Below are positions 56,104 through 64,000 of a stretch of 64,000 nucleotides of DNA, in pieces. The notes below the pieces were generated by a model. That model was not told the DNA's origin and made no database searches. It saw nothing but the letters and a program-made list of their open reading frames with translations. The stretch is taken from NCBI GenBank assembly GCA_964589825.1, contig CAZPUS010000002.1, positions 76,497 through 140,496 on the forward strand, in the 5' to 3' direction. How positions within the stretch are numbered: position 1 is the stretch's first letter; each line of letters opens with the position of its first letter. The position numbers were made by a program, and so were the translations under genes. The DNA comes from CAZPUS01 sp964589825 (GTDB taxonomy: Bacteria; Fibrobacterota; Chitinivibrionia; Chitinivibrionales; WJKA01).

Positions 56104-57069
56104 ATGATACGGATAAATCTTATATCCCGGACGCGTGTATCCAACGCACGAAAAAAACGACCAATACCCCGCATACTCCTGTGGGCTGTTGTCGCATGTC
56201 TTTTCATCCTGATCGTGGGATTGGGGTATCGTTACTTTCCGGTACGTGAAATAAAAGATCGGATCGCGGAATTACTTCCTGCATCGGATAAGTCAACGTC
56301 TCAAAAGCGGGTGAGACAGTCTGATGAGTATGCCCCCACTTCGATAAAAAAACGCTCAGGGGTCGAGGATGTGGTTCAGGATGTACGAAGCGATGCCGAT
56401 CCGGTAAAAGATTCGGGATTGCTTTCGCTTGACTATAGCGAATTTTCCTTTCATGAAAAGGTGTGTTACGAACATTTGTTCACACGAAAGACCCTTTCGT
56501 TCATATCCCGTATTACCCCCTCGCAAGTGGAGATGGAACGACTCGAACTTCACGACTTCCGCCATGTGAAAAGCAGCGGCTATGCCGGCAGAAAGGAATG
56601 GGTAGTCCGTATGTTCGGCTCTCTGAAATCCTCCCATTTTGTTACCCTTTCAAAACCACCACATTCGTACATTCGTAAAGCATCGAATGCGCAAGGCTAT
56701 GCATACCGGTATCGTTCTGACGTGCAGTGGGGACTCGACCTTGACGACGAATCGGTCGATTTATCTCTTTCCGAGTGCATCTACAAGGATAATGAGGAGA
56801 TCGTGTTCGATCGCTTCGAAAAGATCGCCCGAAAGACAAATCTTCGATTATTGGTGGGCCCCGATTTGCAGTCGACTACCAGGCACGGTTCATTTTATCG
56901 TAACGACTACCGCTTTTCTGCAATCGGTACATTTTCGGATCTGGCAGCATTTGTGAAAAAAGTGCAGCAACATCAGTGGTACTGTGCCTTTTCCAATCTG
57001 GTGATTACTGCAAGGGGGGATGGAAAGGTGCATGTGGATGCGAACGCGGTGGTTACACTCAGAAAGTGA
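56104..57069 (+). CDS. PilN-like inner-membrane protein
   Basis: A 321-residue bitopic protein. It opens with MIRINLISRTRV, the PilN hallmark (MIRINLLP) that docks onto PilM. One transmembrane helix lies at residues ~25-45 (ILLWAVVACLFILIVGLGY). The periplasmic part is longer than PilN (~180 residues), so it may combine PilN and PilO functions; the final stretch FSDLAAFVKKVQQHQWYCAF resembles the PilO ferredoxin-like strand. It is adjacent to the PilM-like gene, 9 bp apart. No PilQ, PilC or pilin gene is visible. Confidence 0.6.
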   Translation: MIRINLISRTRVSNARKKRPIPRILLWAVVACLFILIVGLGYRYFPVREIKDRIAELLPASDKSTSQKRVRQSDEYAPTSIKKRSGVEDVVQDVRSDADPVKDSGLLSLDYSEFSFHEKVCYEHLFTRKTLSFISRITPSQVEMERLELHDFRHVKSSGYAGRKEWVVRMFGSLKSSHFVTLSKPPHSYIRKASNAQGYAYRYRSDVQWGLDLDDESVDLSLSECIYKDNEEIVFDRFEKIARKTNLRLLVGPDLQSTTRHGSFYRNDYRFSAIGTFSDLAAFVKKVQQHQWYCAFSNLVITARGDGKVHVDANAVVTLRK

Positions 57070-57094
57070 CTGTCGGGGATGACGTGTTTTTTTG

Positions 57095-57236
57095 CCTGAA
57101 CAGAGTGGTTGTTTTAATGAAAGCTGTGGCGATCCGTGCTGTTTTTGAATTCTTGAAAAGGCCGGGTCAACCCTTTCGGGTACGTAAACACAGTGTGGAA
57201 GGCAGCAGCTTACGCAAAAAAATCGCGCAGATGAGG
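57095..57236 (-). repeat. Fold-back element, degenerate, reverse orientation
   Basis: CCTGAACAGAGTGGTTGTTT, AATGAAAGCTGTGGCGATCC, GGTCAACCCTTTCGGG, ACACAGTG and AAATCGCGCAGATGAGG follow the reverse-orientation consensus. Flanks TTTTG/TTTTA differ at one base. It lies between the pilN-like gene and coaD. Confidence 0.7.
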
Positions 57237-57278
57237 TTTTATAAAGTCGATCTACCATATGCATAAGAAAGGTATTCA

Positions 57279-57764
57279 ATGGTTACTGCAATTTATCCCG
57301 GTACATTCGATCCCATTACCTATGGACATATCGATATCGCCAAACGCGCGTCGCGCCTGTTCAGACGAATATATGTGGTGGTCGCGGACAATCCCTCCAA
57401 GTCGCCGTTTTTTTCCGCGCAGGAGCGGGTCGATATGGTTGCCCAATCACTCAGGGATGTCTCGAACGTGGAAATCGTTCGATTCGAAGGGTTACTCATC
57501 GGGTGTCTGCGTGAATACGGCGCATCGGTAATAATACGTGGACTAAGAGCGCTTTCCGATTTCGACTATGAATTTCAGATGGCGTTTACCAACAGAAAGA
57601 TGATGGAAGAAGCGGAAACGGTATTTCTCATGCCCAATGAACAGTACACATATCTCAATTCTACATCGGTAAAGCAAATTGCGCGCTTTGGTGGTGATAT
57701 CAGCGCTTTTGTTCCTGAACACGTTGAGAGAACGATGCAGAAGCTCAGAGAGTATAGAGCATAA
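57279..57764 (+). CDS. coaD: Phosphopantetheine adenylyltransferase
   Basis: A 161-residue enzyme making dephospho-CoA from 4'-phosphopantetheine and ATP. Nucleotidyltransferase signature TAIYPGTFDPITYGHIDI, then RGLRALSDFDYEFQMAF and the tail YTYLNSTSVKQIARFGGD match the family closely. Length is typical. The start has AAGG about 9 nt upstream. The fold-back element begins 6 bp after its stop. Confidence 0.96.
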   Translation: MVTAIYPGTFDPITYGHIDIAKRASRLFRRIYVVVADNPSKSPFFSAQERVDMVAQSLRDVSNVEIVRFEGLLIGCLREYGASVIIRGLRALSDFDYEFQMAFTNRKMMEEAETVFLMPNEQYTYLNSTSVKQIARFGGDISAFVPEHVERTMQKLREYRA

Positions 57765-57769
57765 TTAAA

Positions 57770-57932
57770 CCAGAATTGAGCGGTTTTGTGCGCAAAATAT
57801 ACTGCAATCCGCACTACTCTTATATTCTCGAGAATTATGAGACACCCAACAAGGTTGTCCCATAATTTTTTTAAGAACACAATAGCATCATGGCTCACCG
57901 CAGCTTTCATCAAAGCAACCGCTCGATTTATA
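57770..57932 (+). repeat. Fold-back element, full length
   Basis: A 163-bp copy from CCAGAATTGAGCGGTTTTG to CGCTCGATTTATA, centre CACCCAACAAGGTTG. It begins 6 bp after the coaD stop. Flanks TTAAA/TTATG are not identical. Confidence 0.88.
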
Positions 57933-57978
57933 TTATGTGCATTAACGCGATGGATACTGCAGTAGAAAAACGGAAAAT

Positions 57979-58815
57979 ATGATAATTCAGTCGAGAAGAT
58001 CGATCCCGCCGATGATAAAAGGGTTGCTCATCGCGAATATTGCAGTCTATGTGCTGCAGATTCTCCCTGGTGCAGGCCAATATATCACCAGCGTTGGAGC
58101 CCTTATACCGGAGTATGTATTCACCAGAATGCATGTGTGGCGGCTCTTTACCTATATGTTTCTGCACAGCCCGGTGGGAATCTGGCATATTTTATTCAAT
58201 ATGCTGGCATTATGGATGTTTGGAGTGGAACTCGAACAGCGGTGGGGTTCTCGCCAGTTTCTTGCGTTTTACCTGATTTGCGGCGTGGGTTCAGGCCTGT
58301 GCAGCGTGATAATGTGGCATGCGGTAATTATTGGAGCATCCGGTGCGGTGCTGGGGGTGTTGACCGCGTATGCGTTTTTTTTCCCCAACAGGCAGGTGCT
58401 GATGTTTTTCATTTTTCCGATGCCGGTGAGATTTGCGGTCGCGTTTATCGGATTTATATCGCTTTTGGGCGCGATAAACAGTACCGGAGGTATCGCCCAC
58501 CTGACCCATCTGGGTGGTATTGCCGTCGCGCTGCTTTATATCAGGTTTTCACCCCAGGTGATTGCGCTTTTTTCTCACATGAATGAAATCCGGAAAGAAA
58601 AAAGAAGGCGGGAACGAACCAATGAATGGCTGCGCAATGAGAAGGAAAAGGAGCGTTATTACAACGAAGTGGTTGATCCTATCCTAGAAAAAATATCACG
58701 TGAGGGTATGGAATCGCTTACCGGTAAAGAAAAACGAATACTGAAAAAAACAGCGTCTACCTATAAAGATAAGATCAGGAAAAAAAACGTATTACCGTTT
58801 GTGTTTTTCAAATAA
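57979..58815 (+). CDS. Rhomboid family intramembrane serine protease
   Basis: A 278-residue protein with six transmembrane helices then a cytoplasmic basic/acidic tail. The catalytic Ser lies in IIGASGAVLGVL (GxSG), the partner His in GGIAHLTHLGG, and HILFNMLALWMFG is the conserved helix-2 motif. Rhomboids cut substrates within the membrane; the target here is unknown. The tail from ~210 is coiled-coil-like (KEKRRRERTNEWLRNEKEKE), as in several bacterial rhomboids. The next gene is 18 bp downstream. Confidence 0.92.
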   Translation: MIIQSRRSIPPMIKGLLIANIAVYVLQILPGAGQYITSVGALIPEYVFTRMHVWRLFTYMFLHSPVGIWHILFNMLALWMFGVELEQRWGSRQFLAFYLICGVGSGLCSVIMWHAVIIGASGAVLGVLTAYAFFFPNRQVLMFFIFPMPVRFAVAFIGFISLLGAINSTGGIAHLTHLGGIAVALLYIRFSPQVIALFSHMNEIRKEKRRRERTNEWLRNEKEKERYYNEVVDPILEKISREGMESLTGKEKRILKKTASTYKDKIRKKNVLPFVFFK

Positions 58816-58833
58816 TGCAGGTGATGGATTTAT

Positions 58834-59721
58834 ATGGAATCATTCGATATAGCATTTATTATTACTACGATCATCGTGGCGGTAGGCATTATTGGTATGA
58901 TTGTCAATTGGTTTCTGATTGGTTCTCTCTCTTCAAAAATCCGGCTTCTCGAAGATGAAGTTGACAAAAAAACCACCGAGTTGTATAAGATAAAAAAAAG
59001 GATAGGCAAACAGAAAGCTGTAAATAAAAAGGATGCTGAGGATGAAGAGAAGGGAAGCTCGGTACCTGAAAGTAAGGCAAAACCAGAAACAGAGAACGCA
59101 GCCGAGACGGTAGCCGGTACAGAAGAAGAACAACAACAGTCTTCTCCTGTGCATATCGACGATACCGCTGCTGACGGGGAATTGCGGGACACTACATCCC
59201 ATAAAAACGCGGATAACGAAAAGCGGCATGAACAGGATCTCGGCGCTTCCACAGATGAAAGCGACACATCCGGTATTGAACTTTTCAGCAGCATGCCTCA
59301 AAAACCTCCGCCGTCGCAGCAGCAAACAACGGCAGCGCACTCGACTCAGGAGGAAAAGGGTACTCCACCCGGTTCAGAAAATGCGGCAGATCAAGGCAAG
59401 GAGTCATACACATCGATATCAGAAACCGCCGATGATGCTCAAGAGACGGTGTATCTGCAGCTTTATTCTCCGACGCGTAAGGACACCGATTTTGCAGGGG
59501 CTTGGCGTACACTGGCGGAGAAGCTCAAAAAAGTGGATGCACCGCATGTGATTCTCGACTTATCGGATGTGCTTTTTTTATATGAAAAAGAGATGAAATA
59601 TCTTTCCCGTATGCATGAAACGGTTAAAAAGTGCAACGGCACATTATCGTTAGTCAACTGCGAAAGCGATTTGCGCACTATGATAATGAAGGATCCTGTG
59701 TTGTCAGGTGATCTGGCATAG
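58834..59721 (+). CDS. Membrane-anchored coiled-coil protein with C-terminal STAS-like domain
   Basis: A 295-residue protein: one N-terminal transmembrane helix (FIITTIIVAVGIIGMIVNWF), a coiled coil (SSKIRLLEDEVDKKTTELYK), a ~140-residue acidic, low-complexity linker rich in Glu, Ser, Thr and Gln, and a STAS-like fold at the end (HVILDLSDVLFLYEKEMKYL). The usual phospho-acceptor Ser of the SSGL loop is absent (YEKEM), so regulation by phosphorylation is unlikely. Probably a signalling scaffold; function unknown. It lies between the rhomboid gene and the cyclase. Confidence 0.65.
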   Translation: MESFDIAFIITTIIVAVGIIGMIVNWFLIGSLSSKIRLLEDEVDKKTTELYKIKKRIGKQKAVNKKDAEDEEKGSSVPESKAKPETENAAETVAGTEEEQQQSSPVHIDDTAADGELRDTTSHKNADNEKRHEQDLGASTDESDTSGIELFSSMPQKPPPSQQQTTAAHSTQEEKGTPPGSENAADQGKESYTSISETADDAQETVYLQLYSPTRKDTDFAGAWRTLAEKLKKVDAPHVILDLSDVLFLYEKEMKYLSRMHETVKKCNGTLSLVNCESDLRTMIMKDPVLSGDLA

Positions 59722-59909
59722 TATCGCAAACGCATTCTCATGATTATTGTTCTGAAGGTATACAGATAGCTCACCGGCTATTCGCTGACCGTAGACAGTG
59801 CTTCCGGTCACTTAGTCGAGAGTGATAATGACGCAATAGATACTCATGTACTATATGCGCCACATCAGCGTTGTATCGACATTTCATTCCCGTAGAGAGG
59901 GGGTCGTGG

Positions 59910-62837
59910 ATGAAGTTATTTCGATCACGAATATTTAAGGGGGTCGGCATAGGGTGTTGTACCGGGCTTGCACTCGCTGCTTTTACACATTTTCTGTTCA
60001 GTGATCTTATTGATCGTATCGAGTGGCAGACCTACGATATGCGTAACGTGTGGCAATTGAGCGAGTTTTTCAACCAGGGAGAATACGGGGAAAGGGCGGT
60101 GGAAGACGATGTGGTTATCGTGGATATCGACGAGCGCAGCCTTAATAAACTCGGCATTTATTATAACTGGGACCGTTCATATTACGCCCGGCTTCTTGAA
60201 AGTCTACGGTCTCATTATCCCGGAGCGGTAGTATTCGATGTACTTTTTGACAAACCGGAAGACCCGAACCATATTTCCAGATTGCATCGTCTTATGGAAA
60301 ACGCCCGTCAAAACAGTGATGGTCGCATACTCAGCGAGCAGCAGAAGGAACAGTTGGTCGCCTCTGTCAACTTTGACGACCAGTTTATACATGCGGCGTC
60401 AAAGATAGGGGTAGCCTATTTTGGGATACAGATGTCAAATATGTCTGACTTCCCGGAGCATGCGCTTTCCCAGGTAAAGCCTATGGGTACCATGCAGTGG
60501 CACGAGAATCTGCATCCGTCATCCGCAATTACTCTTGAGCCAAAAGTACGCAATAATTATTTCGGCCCCTACAATGAAAAACCGATTATAGAGGGGATAT
60601 TTCCCCGGCTTGCGCATGTGGCGGCCGATATCGGTTATGTGAATATTACCCCTGATGAGGACGGAGTGGTTCGTCATATCACTACAATGAACGGGTTCGG
60701 ATCACATCCTCCCGTGTATCTTCCCCTGAGCATACGCAGTGCGGCCTCGGTATTCGGTACACCGAACGACGAAATTCAGCTCAAGCCCAAGAAGTATCTC
60801 GCACTTGGAAAGCCGTTTAAAATATCCAGAGACAGCGCCGGATGCGTCAGGTGCTCCTATCCGAATATCACCTTTGCGCAGATTCAGGCCATACTTGACA
60901 AATCGCAGACCATTTTGTCACTTCCCAAAGACAGTACTGTCGACATTTCGTCTTTATGCGAAGTGGGTCATGATACGTCCGGACTTTATATTTCGATGTA
61001 CTGCGGCAAATTCCCCTGGGAACTGGGACGCCTGCTTCTCGACGCCGGATTATCCGGGGTACATGCTCTTTCGACAGGGGATACGCTTACCCTGTCGGAC
61101 GGGGTGCGTTTTATTCGTGATACGGATATAGACTGGATACTTGAGGCTCCCTACGGATATGAAGAATGGTGGCTTACACGCGTCGATCTTGCGACACTCG
61201 CGCGTCTCGATTCATCTCACCTGAGCGGCCTGTCCCCGGGTGATCGACGCCTTGTGTTTTTTAATATGAAAATCAGAAACAGGGACGGAAAGTTGACAAG
61301 TGAGATACCGGTTCTTGAAGGTGCCGTGCTGCGGGAGCTTTGTCATACGAGCGAAAAGGCGATACGTACGCTGCAGCCGGGTATGCGCATGGAGTTCGGC
61401 ACACCGGTAAAAATACCAGTAGATAAGTACGGAAAGACCATTATTCCCTATTTCGGTCCTTCCGGTAAGACGTTTCCTACCTACAGCTTTTACGATGTCA
61501 TGAACAATATGGTCCGGGGGTCTCTCGAGGGGAAAGTTATTCTGGTGGGATCTTCTGCCCCTGCGCTGTTCGATATTAAAACCGCCCCGCACGAAAACAA
61601 ATTTCCGGGGGTCGAAATTCAGGCTTCGATGCTGAATGCGATTTTAACCAATACTTTCGTGACAAAGCTCGGTTTCTGGCAGAACATTTTTCTTGTGGTG
61701 CTGGTCGGCTCACTGGTAGGATTTGTTTCGTTTATGGTTCGACCTTCTATCGGGGGGGGGTTCGCACTTTTTTCGGTTATTGCCTGGTTCGTAATCGCCA
61801 TGACCGTGTTCGGTGTGCACCACCTCTGGATCGAGGTGGCACGGCCGGTAATGACCATTATCATATCCTACACCGCCATTATGGTGCTGAGATATATAAC
61901 AGAGGAAAAAGATCGCAAGTTTCTCCAGAGTACGTTCAAAACCTATCTTTCACCCGAACTCATCGACAGCATGTATCAAAACAAGCAGAAGCCGAAACTC
62001 GGAGGCGAGGAAGGAATTCGCACCGCCTATTTTACTGACATTCAGAGTTTTTCGAGTTTTTCGGAAAAACTGGGATCTCCCAGTCGTCTGGTAGAGCTTC
62101 TCAATGAGTATCTCAGCGCTATGACTGAAATACTGCTTGCCCATTACGGAACTCTTGACAAATATGAGGGGGATGCGATTATCGCCTTTTTCGGCGCACC
62201 TATGCCGATGGACGATCATGCGCATCAGGCATGTACCACGGCGCTCGAGATGCAGCAGAAACTGGGAGAGCTGCGTCAGAAATGGGTGTCGGAAGGGGAC
62301 AAATGGCCGCTGCTTGTGCATAATATGCGCATGAGAATCGGTATCAATACCGGAAGAATCACGACCGGGAATATGGGCTCCAATGTGCGGATGAACTATA
62401 CAATGATGGGCGATGCGGTAAATCTGGCAGCGCGCCTCGAAGCTGCGGCAAAACAGTACGGTATTTATACCATGATAAGCCAGTTTACCTATGAGTATGT
62501 AAAGGATGTCTTTGAAGCCCGGCAGCTTGACAAAATAATGGTAGTGGGCAAGTCGGAACCGGTCGTGGTATATGAACTAATCGCACCAAAAGGGGAGCTG
62601 ACGGAGGAGAGTTCGCAGCTTATCTCCACATACCGTGAGGGACTTCAGTATTTTTATCACAGAGAATGGGATCGTGCAGAAAGTATTTTGGAGAAAGCGG
62701 ATGAGCTGGAGCCGTATCGTGAAATCGCACCCAAAAACATGACACCGAGCAGAAAGATAATATCGTATTGCCGCATGTATAAGGAAAACCCGCCGCCGCC
62801 TGAATGGGACGGTGTAATTCGACTCACATCAAAATAG
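59910..62837 (+). CDS. CHASE2 domain adenylate cyclase
   Basis: A 975-residue class III cyclase. After an N-terminal helix (residues ~11-32) comes a periplasmic CHASE2 region (DVVIVDIDERSL, AVVFDVLFD, early; VILVGSSAPALFDIKTAPHE near 560), unusually stretched to ~550 residues. Three transmembrane helices follow, then the cyclase domain with FTDIQSFSSFSEKL, DKYEGDAIIAFFGAP and MMGDAVNLAARLEA, supplying metal-binding Asp, substrate Lys, and transition-state Asn/Arg. A C-terminal TPR-like tail ends it. It should make cAMP in response to an extracytoplasmic signal. The start at 59910 has GAGGGGG upstream. Confidence 0.92.
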   Translation: MKLFRSRIFKGVGIGCCTGLALAAFTHFLFSDLIDRIEWQTYDMRNVWQLSEFFNQGEYGERAVEDDVVIVDIDERSLNKLGIYYNWDRSYYARLLESLRSHYPGAVVFDVLFDKPEDPNHISRLHRLMENARQNSDGRILSEQQKEQLVASVNFDDQFIHAASKIGVAYFGIQMSNMSDFPEHALSQVKPMGTMQWHENLHPSSAITLEPKVRNNYFGPYNEKPIIEGIFPRLAHVAADIGYVNITPDEDGVVRHITTMNGFGSHPPVYLPLSIRSAASVFGTPNDEIQLKPKKYLALGKPFKISRDSAGCVRCSYPNITFAQIQAILDKSQTILSLPKDSTVDISSLCEVGHDTSGLYISMYCGKFPWELGRLLLDAGLSGVHALSTGDTLTLSDGVRFIRDTDIDWILEAPYGYEEWWLTRVDLATLARLDSSHLSGLSPGDRRLVFFNMKIRNRDGKLTSEIPVLEGAVLRELCHTSEKAIRTLQPGMRMEFGTPVKIPVDKYGKTIIPYFGPSGKTFPTYSFYDVMNNMVRGSLEGKVILVGSSAPALFDIKTAPHENKFPGVEIQASMLNAILTNTFVTKLGFWQNIFLVVLVGSLVGFVSFMVRPSIGGGFALFSVIAWFVIAMTVFGVHHLWIEVARPVMTIIISYTAIMVLRYITEEKDRKFLQSTFKTYLSPELIDSMYQNKQKPKLGGEEGIRTAYFTDIQSFSSFSEKLGSPSRLVELLNEYLSAMTEILLAHYGTLDKYEGDAIIAFFGAPMPMDDHAHQACTTALEMQQKLGELRQKWVSEGDKWPLLVHNMRMRIGINTGRITTGNMGSNVRMNYTMMGDAVNLAARLEAAAKQYGIYTMISQFTYEYVKDVFEARQLDKIMVVGKSEPVVVYELIAPKGELTEESSQLISTYREGLQYFYHREWDRAESILEKADELEPYREIAPKNMTPSRKIISYCRMYKENPPPPEWDGVIRLTSK

Positions 62838-62846
62838 GAGGATAGT

Positions 62847-63047
62847 ATGTTGTTAAAGCTTTTTTTGTTACCCTTGCGGATCGTAGGGATGTTTCTTAAA
62901 TTGTTGCGCGGCATTGTAAGTGCCATACTTCATCTCATTTTTTCACGTATACTCGGGGCTGTATTCGGGGTGGTAATCGGTCTTTTGCTGGGAATACGGC
63001 ATCTTGGTATCCGGATATTTCCCGGGAGTAAAAAAAAGAAAAAGTAG
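62847..63047 (+). CDS. Small membrane protein, poly-Lys C-terminus
   Basis: A 66-residue protein, strongly hydrophobic with two helical stretches (LLKLFLLPLRIVGMFLKLL and ILGAVFGVVIGLLLGI), ending in SKKKKK. AGGAGG lies 6-11 nt before the ATG, which supports real translation. It starts 9 bp after the cyclase stop, so is probably co-translated. I do not recognise the family. Confidence 0.65.
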   Translation: MLLKLFLLPLRIVGMFLKLLRGIVSAILHLIFSRILGAVFGVVIGLLLGIRHLGIRIFPGSKKKKK

Positions 63048-63245
63048 ACAGGACACACAGGATCAGATTTGTAACAAGAATACGCGGCAACCCTATTTTT
63101 TTATTCATGTACCGATCATAAGTCGTATTATTGCGATATAGGCTGAATTACGAATAATCAATTCAGGGGTCTGTAGATACAGTATTGTACATGTGTTGGT
63201 GATTGTAGAAAAAAAAGCATGTAAAACGCGCTCGAAGTCAAAAAC

Positions 63246-64000
63246 CTATATACGCGGATGTGCGTAACAATATCTGCAGGCGTGAGGGCATGTGTACGTA
63301 TATGAGCCGATATCTCTGCTTTCATAGCAGTGACAGCCTTGCCGGGTAGGAGCGTATTTAAGTGGACGATGTCTGTCGAATCGGTCGGTTTGTGCAAGCA
63401 GTGAGTCGTCGATACATGAGGCGGGCTGTATCGAAGGGATCTGTTCGGGTATGCGCGGATTGCAGCAGTTGTAAAGGGTAATTCCTTCGCGTTGTGCGGC
63501 GGTGGCCATTCGTTCGGCAATCCCATCCATCTCTTTTGGGGTAAAGTGTTTGAAGTCGACATCTCTGAAGCGGGTTTTTCGATACATACTCATAAAAGAG
63601 AAGTAGCAGCGGGTTATGCCTGATTCTCTTATTCGTGGCAGAAGCTCGTAAAACCCCGATTCTGTCGTCGCTATGGTGCCGTCTTCAGTAACGTATTTGA
63701 CTACAGGATCGTATCGCCACAGCACACGATCCGCTCCTATGCGTTCGCACAGTTGGTGCAGCGTCGCAATGCGCTGTCCGAGCGGGGCAACATTCGGCTC
63801 CAGTTGCGGCGCATTGTTTATCGTAAAGTGAAACAGCACGTTTTGAGTCGCAATTAACTCGGAAAATGCGGGATGTGCAATAAAGGGAGCAACGTTTTTT
63901 GACCAGAAAATATAGCCCAGTACGTCTTTGGTACGCAACGAAACGGTATACTGCTTGCCGAACCACCCGGTATAGATGATTTCCCCTTTTTGCCAGGCAT
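63246..64000 (-). CDS. DUF1848 family Fe-S protein (partial)
   Basis: The frame is open from 63246 through the right edge, so the N-terminus is outside the window (at least 251 residues visible). It has the DUF1848 features: GYIFWSKNVAPFI, VLWRYDPVV, and a C-terminal Cys cluster (GCHCYESRDIGSY, CPHACRYCYAHP) with CxC and CxxxCxxC patterns that suggest a bound Fe-S cluster. DUF1848 proteins are found in anaerobes and may act on DNA or RNA; function unknown. Between the small membrane protein and this stop, 63048-63245 holds only a CTGAATT..AATTCAG inverted repeat. Confidence 0.85.
   Translation of the reverse strand, partial: AWQKGEIIYTGWFGKQYTVSLRTKDVLGYIFWSKNVAPFIAHPAFSELIATQNVLFHFTINNAPQLEPNVAPLGQRIATLHQLCERIGADRVLWRYDPVVKYVTEDGTIATTESGFYELLPRIRESGITRCYFSFMSMYRKTRFRDVDFKHFTPKEMDGIAERMATAAQREGITLYNCCNPRIPEQIPSIQPASCIDDSLLAQTDRFDRHRPLKYAPTRQGCHCYESRDIGSYTYTCPHACRYCYAHPRI

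Noticed and set aside
20566..57932. Open reading frames shared by several fold-back copies (for example products with AKSAAIRTTLI...MRQPT)
   Set aside because: The frames are open in both directions in some copies, lack consistent starts and ribosome-binding sites, and are broken in others. They look like a by-product of few stop codons in a short repeat.
63130..63166. CTGAATT...AATTCAG inverted repeat as another fold-back copy
   Set aside because: Only 7 bp on each side with nothing of the interior; it may be chance or a terminal remnant.
1..64000. tRNA, rRNA, CRISPR array or riboswitch
   Set aside because: I looked for acceptor/T-loop pairs, regular short repeats with unique spacers, and T-box, TPP or cobalamin leaders before tyrS, thiL and asnS, and saw none convincing.

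Overview
The window reads as a chromosomal segment of a Gram-negative, probably anaerobic bacterium of the FCB group, with Fibrobacterota-like relatives the best guess. Support: KdsB (LPS core synthesis), a short Bacteroidota-type primary sigma factor beside a dnaG-linked RpoD, a DUF4159/DUF4175-like gene pair as found in Bacteroidota-type clusters, a secreted protein with a type IX-like C-terminal domain, and a very large oxygen-sensitive-type acyl-CoA dehydratase activase. The lineage is inference; no rRNA or tRNA gene was seen.

Layout. 1-4 kb (minus): DUF4175-like membrane protein (cut by the left edge), DUF4159 protein, inositol monophosphatase family protein. 4.3-5.6 kb: tyrS. 6-10 kb (minus): a repeat-built beta-helix lipoprotein interrupted by an assembly gap, and an AraC regulator. 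10-13 kb: an ArsR remnant, a small Cys protein, a second gap, a secreted multi-domain protein. 13.5-19.7 kb: giant activase and uvrC. 19.7-24.2 kb: a Cys-rich STAS protein, dprA, ftsB-like, DUF502, recO. 24.3-28.4 kb: hisD with a GH28-like protein, nitroreductase, YjbQ. 28.7-37.6 kb: dnaG-rpoD, hrpA, a second sigma factor. 37.8-43.5 kb: PilZ, rtcB, a histone-H1-like HTH protein, murJ, HNH nuclease. 43.7-52 kb: apt, unknown gene, asnS, thiL, a degenerate PilB/GspE ATPase, uvrD/pcrA. 52-57 kb: gatC, kdsB, HD-GYP response regulator, comEA-like, pilM-like, pilN-like. 57.3-64 kb: coaD, rhomboid, STAS-like protein, CHASE2 adenylate cyclase, small membrane protein, DUF1848 protein (cut by the right edge).

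The most striking signal is not a gene. A family of about 160-bp fold-back elements occurs about 16 times (9 full-length or nearly so, the rest degenerate, short or fragmentary), nearly always between genes. Each is one long imperfect palindrome: ends CCTGAATTGAGCG / CGCTCAATTCAGG, centre CAACCAACAAGGTTG. Several copies are flanked by exact 5-bp direct repeats, so they look like a non-autonomous transposable element (MITE). Arm differences are skewed so that one strand would fold as RNA with G-U wobbles where the other would have mismatches. A second, shorter repeat family has three copies. No transposase is in the window.

Functional themes: DNA uptake/repair (dprA, comEA, recO, uvrC, uvrD, pilus-like inner-membrane genes), cyclic nucleotide signalling (PilZ, HD-GYP, CHASE2 cyclase), and envelope growth (murJ, kdsB, ftsB). 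The PilB-like and PilM-like proteins have both lost recognisable nucleotide-binding motifs, which suggests a remodelled pilus or secretion apparatus.
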